A stretch of 64,000 bases of DNA from Massospora cicadina (GCA_022478985.1 JAKSZP010012149.1:38867-102866); one strand, 5' to 3'; shown: positions 10,575-22,995, counted from the stretch's first letter. Notes: generated by a model not told the origin, from the letters alone. A program made the numbers and translations.

Positions 10575-13500
10575 ACCCTTCACTTTAGGGACGTTGAACA
10601 TCGCCAGACTCAAGGCCTCGCCATCCTAGGCTAGGAAACTGAGTTTTTTACAAAATAATTTACCCATGGACATCCTGGCCATCCTATAGTCTCATTGTCA
10701 GCGAGGTTCTGAGGATGCTTGGAAAACCATGCTTCTCCCTTCCCTTTCCTTCTGGTCTGAGCAATGTGGGGTGCTTGTTCAGAAAAACAATTTTTTTAAA
10801 TTTTTATCATCTGAATCCTTCCTCGATGGCTGAGTCCTCATTGTCACATTTTTGTGGGCTGACATGGCACACGCTATCATCAACATTTATGTCCCAACCT
10901 GTGCATGAGAGCATTGGGAATTATTCTCATCGGTCAAATCCCTTCTGTTACCCCCTGACCCTTTCATAGTTGGTGACATGAACTGTTGGTTAAACCCATC
11001 CATGGACCGCTGGCCTTGCTCAACCCACACACCCCAGGGTCACATAGAACTTTGCGTTCTAAAGGCCACCCTTGGGTTTTTTGACGCGCTGCTGCAGCAA
11101 GCTCCACTGCTCAAGAACATGACGTGTCCCCATATCCACAATGGCCAGTTAAGGTCCATGTCCCGCATTGACCTTATCCTCACGCCGGTACAATTTCAAT
11201 CCCATATTTCCCACTTCCACACATCAAAAATAAATTTCTCTGAACACCAGCTGGTCTCAATAACCTTCCACCTACCTGTCACAGTGGCTAGGGATCTGCA
11301 TTGGTGCAAACTCCGCCCACCCAAACTTGCGTCACCAGGATTTTCCACATGGATGGAATCTGCAACTTTGGCAAAAGAGTTTATTACACCGTTTTGTGTG
11401 GACCCAAATTCCACATGGTCAGCCTTTAAAGCAGATACCATCTGCTTTGCTCACCACCTCTCCTCCCAACGCTCACGCGCCACCTCGGCCATCATCTCGC
11501 GCACACTGGCAGAGTTGGCAACCTGGAGTCCAACATCCCAGCCATGGGCTACAGCCCTTCTTGGGGCTGGAAGTGGGCAGAAGCTGCTGCCCACCTCAAC
11601 GCGCTTGAAAGGCAACACAAACATCAGGTTTGTGTTCAGTACAGGGCCAAACACATTAAAGTGGACAACATGTGCTCTGCCTATTTTTTTAAAAATTCTT
11701 CACACCGTGCCAGAGCGTGGTCTGCACACAGGTGTGGAGGTCAGACGATTCCATCGCAGATATGCCGGCCAAAGTGGTGATCAAAATAAAAAAATTATTA
11801 CTCCAAATTGTACTGATCTGATCCAATTCTGCCAGCCAAAATGGCGAAATTTCTTGATAGCTCTCACATCCACACCATTTCCTGATACCCAGAGTTAATG
11901 AATTTGATTAACCCGGACAAACTCTGGTCTGCCATCCGTGGTGCACCAAATTAGAATAGCCCTGGCCCTGATGACACTCCATATGAGTTCTATAGAAGTA
12001 CTTCGATAATATATATCCCCACTGTTGCTTGCCTTCCCTTAACCAGAGCCTTCTGGATACGCGCCTTATACCAGGAGGGCAAGAGGCCTTCACCATCACA
12101 CTCTTCAAGAAAGGGGATAAGCTAGACCTAGCCAACTGGCGCCCCATTTCTTTAACTAACACGTATACAAAAATTTTAACTAAAATCATGGCTAATCGTC
12201 TAGGGATTTAGCCTCTGCCACCATCTCCCCAGAACAATTTGGTTTCATACCCAGAAGGTCAATTTGGGAAAATGTACACTCTGTGGCTAATGCATGCCAG
12301 TCCACAGCCTCTGGGGCACTAGTATTCATGGACCAACAGAAGGCCTATGATAGAGTAAACTGAGAATACCTCAGGGCCTGCCTCCACCAATTCCGCTTAC
12401 CCCTCGCTTCATCAGCTGGGTGATGATGCTTAAGAAATCTGCAACAATGGCAGTGCGTGGCCCTGGCTTCCTCGCGGAAGTAGTCCGCCCTCAAAGGGGC
12501 CTACGCCAAGGGGACCCCCTTAGCCCACTCTTATATAACTTCAGCCTTGACCCACTACTTCGAAACGTGAATGCCCGCCTCACTGGGGTCCATGTACCAG
12601 GCCAATCCCCTCTCAAGATGATGGCATTTGCAGACAATTGTGTGGTTGGGGTGTCTAATAATCAAGATGCATGCGCGCTTGAAGCTCTCATCCAGGAATA
12701 TTCCTGGGTAAGCAATGCTGCACTGAACGCCTCCAAAACTGAAATCATCCTCCTTGGTCGGTATCAAACCTGCTGGGCCCCAGCGACCAGTGCCCATACT
12801 GACCCATCTGCTCGCACACGTGCTCGCCTTCCCTGCCCACCCCACACCACCCCACTTGTGCTCCCCTTTGTGCCACGCCCTACCATAGGGCCTATCCGCC
12901 ATATGGGCGTGTGGGTGGAGGCAGGCGGGTATGCCTCAGCAGTAATGGAAAGTCATATTCTAGACAATGTGACGAAGCGCATCGCCTCCCTCAGAGCCCA
13001 CCCTACTTCCCTTACTGGCAGGGTTGTTTTAGCCAACTCTATGCTCCTCTCCAAAGTCTGGTTTGGAGCCCACGCCATCGCCTTCTCCACGGGTTTTTTC
13101 AAATCTATGTATGCCCTTCTACAAGGGTTGCTCTGGTCAGGCCGCCCACTGCCAGTGCAGCTTGTGGTCATTTTTGGCCCTCGTTGTCATGGTGGCATGG
13201 GCCTTCTCGACTTTAAAGCCCATGCTGCCAAGATCCTGTGCACCTGGATTGCGGCCGTCACCGCACCTACGCTCCCCTCCCAACACTGGTACCACGCGGC
13301 CCGCTCCAACTTCTCCCGCGCCCTGGGCCTTTCCAATCCGTTGCACCCTCACTCCTTGATGAAGTATCTGGCTTCCCACCCATTGGCCGCAGGTCCTCAT
13401 GGTACTGCGCCTCGCTTCAAACAAATCCTTCTCTCCATGCAGAGCGCTGAGTGGAGAATCCATATTTTGTGGTCACACAGCCCAGAGAGGCCGCCCCTCT

Positions 13501-14200
13501 CCTCAGTTCACACAGGAGGTACAGGGGCTACCCATTCAAGATGGCCTGATCCCCACACAGCCCCATGTCCTATCCTGGGTGGACTACCTGGACATTATGG
13601 ACATCCCTTATTCCCTTGAGACCCAGAAGACTATTTGGAAATACGCACACCACCCTCTGTTGCTGCCTCATATCCGTTCCCATGTGTGGCGCTGCCTGAG
13701 GCGGGTATACCAAACAGCTGAGTGCTCTAACGCTTTACACTCATCCTGCGTCATGTGTGGCCAGTATGGAATGCTGTTCCACCACCTGGAGAAGTGCCCT
13801 ACCTCTGAAGCGATATGGCGCGAGGTTCAAAGCTCTTCTTGGCCAGGATCAGGCACATCCCTTCAGTCTGTCAAGGGATATGTTTGCTATATTTATGGTA
13901 TCACCTCTTCCACCCTCCCTCCATGCTCTGGTGGTCGCAATCGCCATGTGGACTATCCACACAATTGTCTTAGATGCCATCGCAGGCTCCACCCCCACCC
14001 TCCCAGAAGCTGTCCACAGATTCAGGTCCCATTTGGTGGACCACTTTCAAGCGTGGATGTTTGGGTACCTCCCACCACGTCGCCGTCAGTTGGTCTCCTC
14101 CTGATTCCTGGTTTGGTTTATCAACTCGGACCCCTTCCTCCACACGTGTTCAATAGTGGTTACAGCCCCTTTACACGTTCCCCCTCCTCCCCATAGTGGC
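10575..14200 (+). pseudogene. LINE ORF2 (APE endonuclease, RT, zinc finger), plus copy
   Basis: Endonuclease: GTLNIARLKASPS at 10585, DILAIL-stop (the QE glutamate codon is now TAG), IINIYVP, VGDMNCWL at about 10970, SRIDLIL at 11160, and SEHQLVSITF at 11240. RT: SPGPDDTPYEFY, FGFIPRRS, VFMDQQKAYDRVN, LRQGDPLSPLLYNFSLDPLL (about 12500-12560), and AFADNCVVGV (about 12628). FADD has become FADN, losing a catalytic Asp. Thumb and linker run to 13450. The C-terminal finger C-V-M-C-G-Q-Y-G-M-L-F-H-H-L-E-K-C sits at 13747-13793. The frame 12420-13619 is open for 399 codons, but stops at 11950-12365 and shifts elsewhere kill it. No RNase H domain was seen. Confidence 0.9.
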
Positions 14201-14334
14201 GTTCCCGCTGACAAAGGAGATATCATTGCTTCTCTGGGGTGCCTTCCATGTTACTGAGTCTCATTTTCTTTTGTGTTTATTTTTGGAAGTGTCCATCCCC
14301 TGGTCAGCCTTCCTGCAATAAATTAGAATTAAAT

Positions 14335-14347
14335 CTTAGATAATAAA
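14335..14347. repeat. target-site duplication, right of plus LINE
   Basis: CTTAGATAATAAA, identical to 9057-9069. It fixes the 3' end of the LINE at 14334. Confidence 0.9.
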
Positions 14348-15916
14348 TATAAAGGAAGCTATATAGTTTAAGGGCCCTCATTGTGTCCATTAAATTATAT
14401 TGATCAATACACCATTTTAAATCAAGGAAAGGGAAAGGGCCTAAGATAAAGCCCACTTTTCACAGATGAGGCTTCAAATGGTGCAGTTAGTCAGACATTG
14501 ACCGGTGGAATGGGTGCAATTCACCCTAAACCAGTGGCATTACAGGTGATCAGGCTTCCTAATTAAGGGTGAACAAGACCCTTATAGGTGAAAATAGGCT
14601 AAATAAATTTCAGACTAATATGGATGTTGTCACACAAAAAATTTATCCTGCTGAATTAAAAAACATTAGATGAAGACAACGTTGGTGCTCGTTTTCTATA
14701 TGAAAATTGACCCCTTTTTATACGTTTGAGGGACGAAAATAAAATAAATTTGGCTGATGATGAAAGGGTGAGAAAATCAAATACCAAATTCCATAGTGAC
14801 GGGAGTCTGAACTTGAGAATTACCAAATCCAGTCAACAACCAATATTGAAAATGACTTAAAGTCATATTATGAGGGGCATTCTTAGGGGCGCCATCGCCC
14901 CAACCAGCCATCAAAACTCAAATTTCTGAATTAGACAATCAACTAATATTGTAAACCACTAATCTAGATAAAAAACAATATGTGGGACCCAGTATAATGG
15001 CCCCTAAACATTAGATTCAAGTGTGGCTACCTTGAGAAGAAGTTCTTGCATTTAGAAATTAGTTCAAATGAGTAAAGAGTCAACAGAGGCAGTCAGAAAA
15101 AATGTCTGATTAGAGGATCCTGAAGAGTTCATCAATTTTTATCACTAAATCCTGAATATTTTTACATATCCACCTTTTTAACTCTGTTGGTTTTAGCCCT
15201 GAAGTATAAATTACTTCACTTCTCACTTTAATAGAAAATCTTTCAACAGAGTCTTATTTTTGTCCTTTTTGCTTTAACTTGTGTAGTATCAAGTTTAAAA
15301 TCACCAGTAGCTAGTCTGAGATTAAGCAACACATTTTTGTCAGTAACCGTCTGGGATTGACTTCCTGTTAAGAAGATACTATGTTGTGGACACCTTCAAG
15401 CTGATAATTCAAGGGAAGAAGTTGGAAAGGTTCCCATTGAGTCACAAAGGCCAACGTATGTCAATACCATATAAGAGTGTCAAGAGATTAGCTATGAACA
15501 AGAACAAGTTAATCAAGAAATCAATGTACTGTTGGGTAGCATCTGAAGAAGATTTGCTTGATACTATGATGATGTTAGAGAAAGCTTCTTGGTGCCTAAT
15601 CTGCGTAGAGTAGACCCAGAGCAGCGTGTCAGCCTGTATAATTAAGTGAGACAAGGTCGGCATTCTGACTCCACTAGTTAGATAATAGATCTAGAGCATA
15701 CTCTAGATAATTCTGTGTGTCCACCGCTCCTTACAACATTAATGACGGCCCAAAACAGCAGTAAATCTAACTCCACCATAACTCTCAATTCTGCCAAATT
15801 TATTGAAAGAAAATTAAGATTTATACAATATAATCTATGCAAGTACTGGCGGATTGAAATCAGATCCTTGATGGGTTAGATTATAAAGTTTAATCTAGCA
15901 GAAATCCCTTAATAAG
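14348..15916. other. spacer between convergent LINE copies
   Basis: AT-rich, 1.57 kb. The only frame of note is 15386-15613 (+), 75 codons with Lys-rich and Met-rich stretches (KLIIQGKKLERF, EEDLLDTMMMLEKASW). I do not recognise it. It could be an exon or old transposon piece, since the flank that continues at 21194, beyond the LINE insertion, is also coding-like. Nothing else is supported. Confidence 0.4.
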
Positions 15917-15932
15917 TCAAACAAATCTTTTT
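15917..15932. repeat. target-site duplication, left of minus LINE
   Basis: TCAAACAAATCTTTTT, a perfect 16-bp match to 21194-21209. Confidence 0.92.
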
Positions 15933-16029
15933 TTAATTATTGTGGGGAAGGCCGACCATGGGACGGACACTTCCAAATATGACTCAGGACAGATAAACTT
16001 AGTACTGGGAGGCACCCCAGAGAAGCGAT

Positions 16030-19000
16030 GCTATCTCTTGTTGCCAGCGGGAACGCCACTTATGGGGAGGGGAGGGAACGTGTAAAGGGGTCGTAGCCAC
16101 TATTGAGCACGTGTGGAGGAAAGGGTCTGATTTGATGAACCAGACTGGGAACCAGAAGGAGACCAGCTGTCGGCAACGCGGTGGGAGGTATCCTAACATC
16201 CATGCTTGAAAGTGGTCCACCAAATGAGACCAGAATCTGTGGACAGTTTATGGTAGGGTGGGGGTGGAGCCTGCGATGGCATCTAAGACAATCGTGTGGA
16301 TGGTCCACATGGCGATTGCAACCACCAGAGCACAGAGGGAGGGTGGAAGGGAGGAGACCGTTGATATAGTAAACATATCTCTTGACAGACTGAAGGGATG
16401 CGTTTGATCCTGGCCCAGCAGACGTTAAACTTCGCGCCATATCACTTTAGAGGTGGGGCACTTCTCCAGGCGTTGGAACAGCGTTCCATACTGGCCGCAC
16501 ACGACACAGGATGAGTGTAAAGCGTTAGAGCGCTCAGCTGTATGATACACCCGCCTCAGGCAGCGCCACACATGGGAGCGGACTTGAGGCTGCAACAGAG
16601 GGTGATGTACATATTTCCAGATTGTTTTTTGGGTCTCAATGGAATAAGGGATGTCCATCATGTTCAGGTAGTCCACCCTGGATAGGACATGGGGCTGAAT
16701 GGGGATCACGCCATCATGAATGGGTAGCCCTTGTACCTCTTGTGTGAACTGAGGAGAGGGGCAGCCTCTTTGGGTTGTATTTCCGCTAATATGAATTCTC
16801 CACTCTGCGCTCCGCATGGAGAGTAGGATTCGTTTGTAGTGGGTTTTTGTCCCGTGAGGACCTGTGGCCGATGTGTGTGATGCGATGTATTTCATCAGGG
16901 AGTGGGGGTTCGATGGATTGTTGAGGCCCAAGGCTCAGGAGAAGTTGGAGTGGGCTGCGCGGGACCAGTGTTGGGATGGGAGTGTAGGAGCAGTGACAGC
17001 TGCGATCCAGGTGCCCAGGATCTTGGCAGCATAGGCTTTGAAGTCAAGCAGGCCCATGCCACCATGATGATGAGGGCCAAACATGACCTCTAGCCACACT
17101 GGTGGAGGGCGGCCTGACCAAAGCCATCCTTGCAGCAAGGCATACAAGGATTTGAAGAAGCTTGGGGAGAAGGGGATGGCGTGGGCTCCAAACCAGACTT
17201 TGGATAGGAGCATAGAGTTGGCTAAAACAACCCTGCCAGTAAGGGAAGTAGGGTGGGCTCTGAGAGAGGCGATTCACTTCATCACGTTGTCCAGAATATG
17301 GCACTCCATTACTGCTGACGCGTATCCGCCTGCCTCCATCCACACGCCCAGATGGTGCATCAGTCCTGTGGTAGGACGTGGCATGAAGGGGAGCACCAGT
17401 GGAGCGGTGTGTGTTGAGTTAGTAAGGCGTGGACATGAGCGAGCAGATGGGCTGGGTTGGGAACTAATTGCTGGGCCCAGCAGTTCTGAAACTGACCAAG
17501 GAGGATGATTTCGGTTTTGGAGGCGTTCAGTGCCATGTTGCTTACCCGGGAATATTCCTGGATGAGAGCTTCAAGCGCGCGTGCATCTTGATTATTAGAC
17601 ACCCCAACCACACAATCATCTGCGAACGCCAATATCTTGATTGGGGCTTGGCCTGGCACATGGACCCCAGTGAGTTGGGCATTCACATTTCGCAGTAGTG
17701 GGTCAAGGCTGAAGTTGTATAAGAGTGGGATGAGGGGGTCCCCTTGTCGCAAGCCCCTTTGAGGGCGGACTACTTCCATTAGGAAGCCAGGGCCACGCAC
17801 TGCCATTGTTGCAGATTTCGTGAGCAGCATCACCCAGTTGATGAAGCAAGGGGATAGGCGGAATTGATGGAGGCAGGTCATAAGGTATTCCCAGTTTACT
17901 CTATCATAGGCCTTTTGTTGGTCCAAGAATACAAAAGTGCCCCAGAGGCTGTGGACTGACACACATTAGCCACAGAGTGCAAGTTATCCCAAATCAACCT
18001 TCTGGGGATGAAACCGAATTGTTCTGGGAGATGGTGGCAGATGCTACAGTCCCTAATAAGTTAGCCATAATTTTTGTTAAAATTTTGGTGTCTGTGTTTG
18101 TTAGAGAAATGGGGCGCCAGTTGGCTAAGTCAAGCTTATACCCTTTCTTGAAGAGTGTGACAGTAAAGGCCTTATGTCCTCCTGGTAGGAGGTGCGTTTC
18201 CATCAGGCTTTGGTTAAGTGAGGCGAGCAGCAATGGGGATATATATTTGAAATATTTTTTGTAGAACTCATATGGAATGCCATCTGGGCCTGGGCATTTT
18301 TGGTTTGGCGCACCACGAATGGCTGTCCATAATTCATTCGGAGTAATTAAATTCATTATTTCCGGGTATCAGAAATGGTGCAGATATGAGCTTGGTCAAG
18401 AAATTCCGCCACTTCAGCCAGCTGAATTGGTTCAGCTCAGTACAACTCAAAGTAATATTTTTGCATTTTGATTGCCACTTCAGCCAGTGTATCCACAATA
18501 AAATTATCCGATCTTTGCACCTGTGTGCAGGCCACACTCTGGTGTGGTGCAAAATTTTTTTAAAGAAATATGCGGTGCACTTGTCACCTTTTGTGATGCA
18601 TGTAGCCCTGTATTGAGCACCAACCTAATGTTTGTGTTGCCTTTTGAGTGCGTTGAGGTGGGCAGCTGCCTCCGCCCACTTCTGGCCCCATGCAGGGCTG
18701 TATCCTGTAGCTGGAATGTTGGACTCCAAGTGTGCCAATTCTGCCAGAGCGCGCGAGATAACTGCTGATGTGGCTTGTGAGCGTCTGGAGGAGAGATGGT
18801 GAGAGTGGCGGATGGTGTCCTCTTTGAAAGTTGCCATGTGGATATGGGGTCCGTGCAAAATGGTGCAACAAACTTTTTTGCCAAAGTTGCCTCTTCCACC
18901 CACATGGAAAATCCTGGTGATGCGAGCTCGGGGGGCAGATTTTGCACCAATGTGGGGCCTTAGCAACTGTGACAGGTAGGTGGTAGGTTATCGAGACCAG

Positions 19001-19695
19001 TCAGTGTTCAGAGAATTCCATTTTTATTGTTTTGAAGTGGGAGATGTGGGGTTGGAATTTCGCCGGTGTATGAATAAGGTCGATGCGGGTCATGGACCTT
19101 AATTGGCCATTGTGGACGTGTGGACGCGTCATGTTTTCAAACAGCGGGGCATGTCATGGCAGCGCATCCATTAACCCAAGGGTGGCCTTTAGAATGCGTA
19201 GTTCTATGTGAACCTGTGGGGCGTGGGGTGAGGGAGGCCACCAGTCCGTTGGTGAGGTTAGCCAACAGTTCATGTCGCCAACTAGGAAAGAATCAGGGGG
19301 TAGTGGGAGGGATTTGACTGATGAGAAGATTTCCTGATGCTTGTGTACACCGTTTGGGGCATAGATGTTGATTATTGCATGCACTATGTCAGCCCACAAG
19401 AAGATGACAACGAGCACTCGACCATTTAGGAATGTTTCTGAGGATACGAATTTCAAAATTATTTTTCTGAATTAGCACCCCACAGTGCTTCGACCAAAAG
19501 GATAGGGATGGGAGGAGCATTGTTTTCCAAGTTTTCTTGGAACTTCATGGACAGTGGGACTCCTGGATGGCCAGGATATCCACGGCTAAATTGTGTTATA
19601 AAAAACTCAGTTTCCTAGCCTGGGACGGGGAGGCCTTGAGTCTGGCGATATTCAATGTCCCTAAAGTGAAGGTTTCCCCCTTTGCACCTTAGGTG
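16030..19695 (-). pseudogene. LINE ORF2 (APE endonuclease, RT, zinc finger), minus copy
   Basis: Endonuclease, read from 19695 downward: GTLNIARLKASPSQARKLSF, one stop, VDILAIQESHC with the Glu intact, IINIYAP and VGDMNCWL (about 19265-19290). RT (about 18360-17360): CPGPDGIPYEFYKKYF, VFLDQQKAYDRVNWEYL, LRQGDPLIPLLYNFSLDPLL, AFADDCVVGV. The catalytic FADD is intact. The C-terminal finger (about 16460-16520) reads C-V-V-C-G-Q-Y-G-T-L-F-Q-R-L-E-K-C, so the His pair of the plus copy has become Gln-Arg. Open stretches include 17360-17962 and 16425-16931. Frameshifts separate them, so no full protein is made. Confidence 0.9.
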
Positions 19696-21099
19696 CGAGG
19701 GGTGGGCCCCGGGCCCGCCAGCCTCTTCTAGGTCCCCACGGGCTTTTACAGCAGTGTGGGTATTAGCAGCAATGCTATTGGAGTTTTTATTGATATTTGC
19801 AGAAAGAGTCACATTGGCTTTGGCCTTTGCTTTTTGTTTTCCCGACGTCAGATGAATTTTTTGTGGTGCGGATGAGTTTGGTGCACCGTTGAGCAGGTCA
19901 AAATTTTTTTTCAGTTGGGATAGGTCCCAAGTCAGTTTTGACCGGAGCTTGGGTGCAACGATTGGGTGAGATCAAGTCTCCCATTGGATCCTCAGATTGA
20001 GTGGCCCGCTCAGCATGGGCTTCCTAATCTGATTGGTTGATGGATTCCCAAGTTGCTTCCACCGCGAAGGTTTCCATGTCCTCCTGGCGTTGTGAGTGTG
20101 GGATAGTGGTGGCGGCCTTGGCCATTTCCTTGGCTGCAGCCCTATGGGCCTGCTTGGCCTTCTTCCGTTCTTTCAAGGAGATAGGCTTTACCAATAGGTA
20201 GCAGCCTTGTGCTCCCCACAGGAAAGCCTCCTTGGTGCTTGCGGTTGGTTTGTAGTGCGTTTCTCCATTGGCCATGGCTGCCGAGGGGTGCTCTTGGAAT
20301 GTGACGCCCTCCTTGATGGGGCATGCATGCGCCTTATGGCCGAATGCATCACAGTGGGTGCAAATGGGGGGCGCGCTGTCCACGGTCACCCAGAATGGGT
20401 GGGTGGTATGCCCTGTGATTTCAATAAAAGTGGAGTGCAGGATCTGGGTTAGGTCCTTTGTGATCTCCTCAGTTGGGGTCAGAACTGCAATGGCTTTGCC
20501 AGTGCACAGGTGTGGCATCAGCTTGAAGCGTTGCATTTTGAAAGAGTGTATTTCGCCATATACGGCGAGACCATCTTTCAGGTGTTGTTCCAAAATGTCA
20601 CATTTTACCGTAGTAGGCAAAAAGTCAAACGTGAGGAAAATTTGGTTTGATTTTGTCCATCTGGTGCGTTTGGTTTCAATGACCCATTGCCCTTTGGGGA
20701 GGTCGACCACTATGCACACCGCTGCAGCCTCGTCTGCTTCTTTTTTGCTTTTGAAACCTAGGTCAGCCAACCGTGTGACATGGAGTGAGGTGCAACGTAC
20801 ACCGTGGTTGGGAAAATTTTGTGTACATCTTCACAAAATTTTTCCCATAAGGCCGTTTTTTGGATGTCCAGATACACGCGGACTCCAAATTCCACTGACA
20901 AAAATGGTTGGGAGTGTGGTGTGTTGATGTACTGGTTGCATCGTGCTTGCCATGTGAGTATCTCCGGGGAAATCATGACCGCCAGTTTTTTAAGATTTTT
21001 GTCTATTCCACCAGATTCTCCGGGGCGTTTTCAAACATTGGAGGCCGCGGGCCTTCCACCTGCTCCTCTTACCTTGCTTGCCCAACTGCTCCCTGACAT
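19695..21099 (-). pseudogene. LINE ORF1 (RNA-binding, CCHC knuckle), minus copy
   Basis: Starts at 21099 (MSGSSWASKV). The longest open part, 20024-20770 (248 codons), contains the RRM-like region (KEADEAAAVCIVVDLPKGQ), an intact CX2CX4HX4C knuckle (CTHCDAFGHKAHAC, about 20320-20362), and a Lys/Ala-rich segment (KKAKQAHRAAAKEMAKAA) likely to bind nucleic acid. One frameshift near 20765 and one stop in the head separate it from the start. It would bind element RNA if repaired; as it stands it is broken. Confidence 0.85.
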
Positions 21100-21193
21100 G
21101 GGCGCAGACTAATCTCCTCTGTGAGATTATCAAACTAGATTCAGTCTTGAATTTAATAGGTTGCAAAAGTGTTTGCAACGAGAAAGAAAAGTT

Positions 21194-21209
21194 TCAAACA
21201 AATCTTTTT
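21194..21209. repeat. target-site duplication, right of minus LINE
   Basis: TCAAACAAATCTTTTT, the second copy of the 16-bp duplication. It marks the 5' end of the minus LINE at 21193. Confidence 0.92.
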
Positions 21210-22009
21210 GAAAACATCAAAAATAAGGACAATGTAAGAATATCAGCGCCCGTTGAGCTAGCAAAGATTGCCAGAGTGAACCGCAAAAAGGACCACCTGC
21301 AATTTTAAACCACAATAACACAAAAGTTTAGTGTTTTTATAAAAGATATGCACATCAGGCTGGTAGAATGTTACTGCAGTTTCCTCCCTCACTCCCCTAG
21401 GACTATAAGAAACAAGGAACTCTGCTAGTAGTATTGTGCTGGGTTATTTTGTTCTATCCTTCAAATAAGATTTAATTCCACCTAAGAAAATCTTTTAATC
21501 TTTTTATAGATTATAAAAGACTCCGGCCTCTCCAAAGGAGCCATACTATCCTATGGAGGGACCAAGCTCATTAGTCTCTGTAATGGCAGTGACCATCTCC
21601 CTGGTGTTCTCAGCCTTGCCTCCCTTTGCATTGAGAATCCCTGAAAACATTCAGAAAAATGTTGCAACTGCCATTTGTTTAAGAAACTGTATACATAGAT
21701 TATCAACTAAATTTGAACATACAATTGTCTGACTTGATCTTCAATAACCAAGATGATGTCAAAAGTTATAATTTGGCAGATGTAAATTTTGAGAAAGACG
21801 ATGGTATCAAAAATGATGCCCTAGTCGCCACTTCTTGCTATCAAGTGCAAGTTCAGGTGAATCTCAGCTTTGATTCTAATTTCACCATGGAAAGTCAGAA
21901 CAGCCACCTCCGCCAAATCCAACTAGTCTCTCTTCAGTTTGAGAAGCATGGCCAAGATAATTGCTGGCACTGTTTAATGGTGGAAATTGGGATAATATTT
22001 ATTGATCAG
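21210..22009 (+). pseudogene. coding-like fragments of unknown gene, left part
   Basis: Three plus-strand open stretches follow each other: to 21308 (NVRISAPVELAKIARVNRKK), about 21510-21640 (KGAILSYGGTKLISLCNGS, then IENPENIQKNVATAI across a shift), and 21713-22009, which is open until element B begins. The middle part is vaguely reminiscent of armadillo-type helical repeats, but I would not name it. A pyrimidine-rich stretch ending TATAG near 21510 could be an intron end. The frame continues beyond element B at 32560. Origin unknown: a broken host gene or an older transposon. Confidence 0.3.
22005..22009. repeat. target-site duplication, left of element B
   Basis: ATCAG directly before the LTR start TGTAAAA. 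The same five bases follow the other LTR at 32555-32559. Five-base duplications are normal for Ty3/Gypsy integrase. Confidence 0.85.
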
Positions 22010-22995
22010 TGTAAAAACATATAGGTTTCTTGATTATTATCAGCCAATAACCCCTATAAATATATATTACTTGCACAGGTTAGGGTTTTGTGCAATTCTC
22101 TGCGTTGTATGATAGAAATGATATAATCGTTGATAATAGTATGGCGACTATTATCTGTAGTTTAATGGAAGTGTTAGATTTCATTCCTAGCTCATCCAGT
22201 ATTTCATCTCGAAATACTTACGATGTCCTTAATAGGGATTTGTTCCCTTGTACAACCTAACCCAATCTACTCTCAAATCCCTGTTTACAGTTTATCTATG
22301 ACACACAGTTGGCAGAAATCCCCAATTCGATTCAGCTTCTACTCTGGATCCTCACTAAGATCCATACTCTTTATTTTAAAGAGCTCTAATTATCATAAAC
22401 AGCAATAATATTCTTGAGAAAGAATAGAACTTGCAATGAATTTTAATAAAAGTATACTTGTAAAGTAGGGTATAATAGTGCGTTTATTAGTGGATTCTTT
22501 AGGGAATTTATAGTGGGGAATTCAGTGCCCAACCCTCAGTTGGCACCTCCTCAATGAAATGGCAGCCGTTGACATTGAATCGCCCATCCTCATCTCAGCA
22601 GCGATGGTCTTCCCCATCCTGGCTAGTATTCTGTTGTTGGACATTCTTGAGACCTAAAACAGAAAGAGTCAGAAAACGTGTCCCTAATGTCTTCCTCTCA
22701 ATCCAAGTGAATCAAATATATTTGGCAAACAACCTGCTTAGGTAATGGGACTTGTTACCCATTAAGTCAGTAGCAAACCAACTGATCAATTTGCTAGTTG
22801 CAGGTGGCATCAATTGCCTCACAACTTGCTCATTAAATTTCCAATTGTTCAGTGATAAAACTTGAATGATCCCAATTGGTACCCGTTAGTTAAATAACTA
22901 AAAGATTCCCCTATTTCCTTAAGAACTCTGCTGACAAGATCTTAAACATTCATCTGGATTGATCCATAAAGGATCTAACCAAGCGAATAACCTAA

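Larger units (their letters stand above)
9070..14334 (+). mobile_element. LINE family 1, full-length copy (+), 5265 bp
   Basis: Complete non-LTR element bounded by a 13-bp duplication. It starts AACTTTTCTCTCTC and ends in an A/T-rich tail (GCAATAAATTAGAATTAAAT), not a long poly(A). ORF1 has a CCHC knuckle; ORF2 has APE endonuclease, RT and a C-terminal zinc finger. It is visibly more GC-rich than its surroundings. Stretches aligned by eye to the minus-strand copy (15933-21193) are roughly 90 percent identical. Key residues are lost, so it is dead. Confidence 0.92.
15933..21193 (-). mobile_element. LINE family 1, full-length copy (-), 5261 bp
   Basis: Complete element in the opposite orientation to the copy at 9070. 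On the minus strand it begins AACTTTTCTTTCTC and ends in an A/T-rich tail next to the duplication. Its length differs from the plus copy by only 4 bp. It keeps the FADD box, the endonuclease QE glutamate and the ORF1 zinc knuckle, but has stops, frameshifts and a damaged C-terminal finger. It is the better preserved of the three family-1 copies. Confidence 0.93.

Noticed and set aside
10218..10613. 131-codon minus-strand frame across LINE ORF1/ORF2
   Set aside because: Antisense shadow of the plus-strand LINE coding sequence; the same applies to frames at 12555-12902, 13137-13463, 17083-17508 and 20268-20927.
22554..22745. Short plus-strand frame in the LTR of B
   Set aside because: Lies wholly in LTR sequence repeated at 31960-32150, where the frame is broken.
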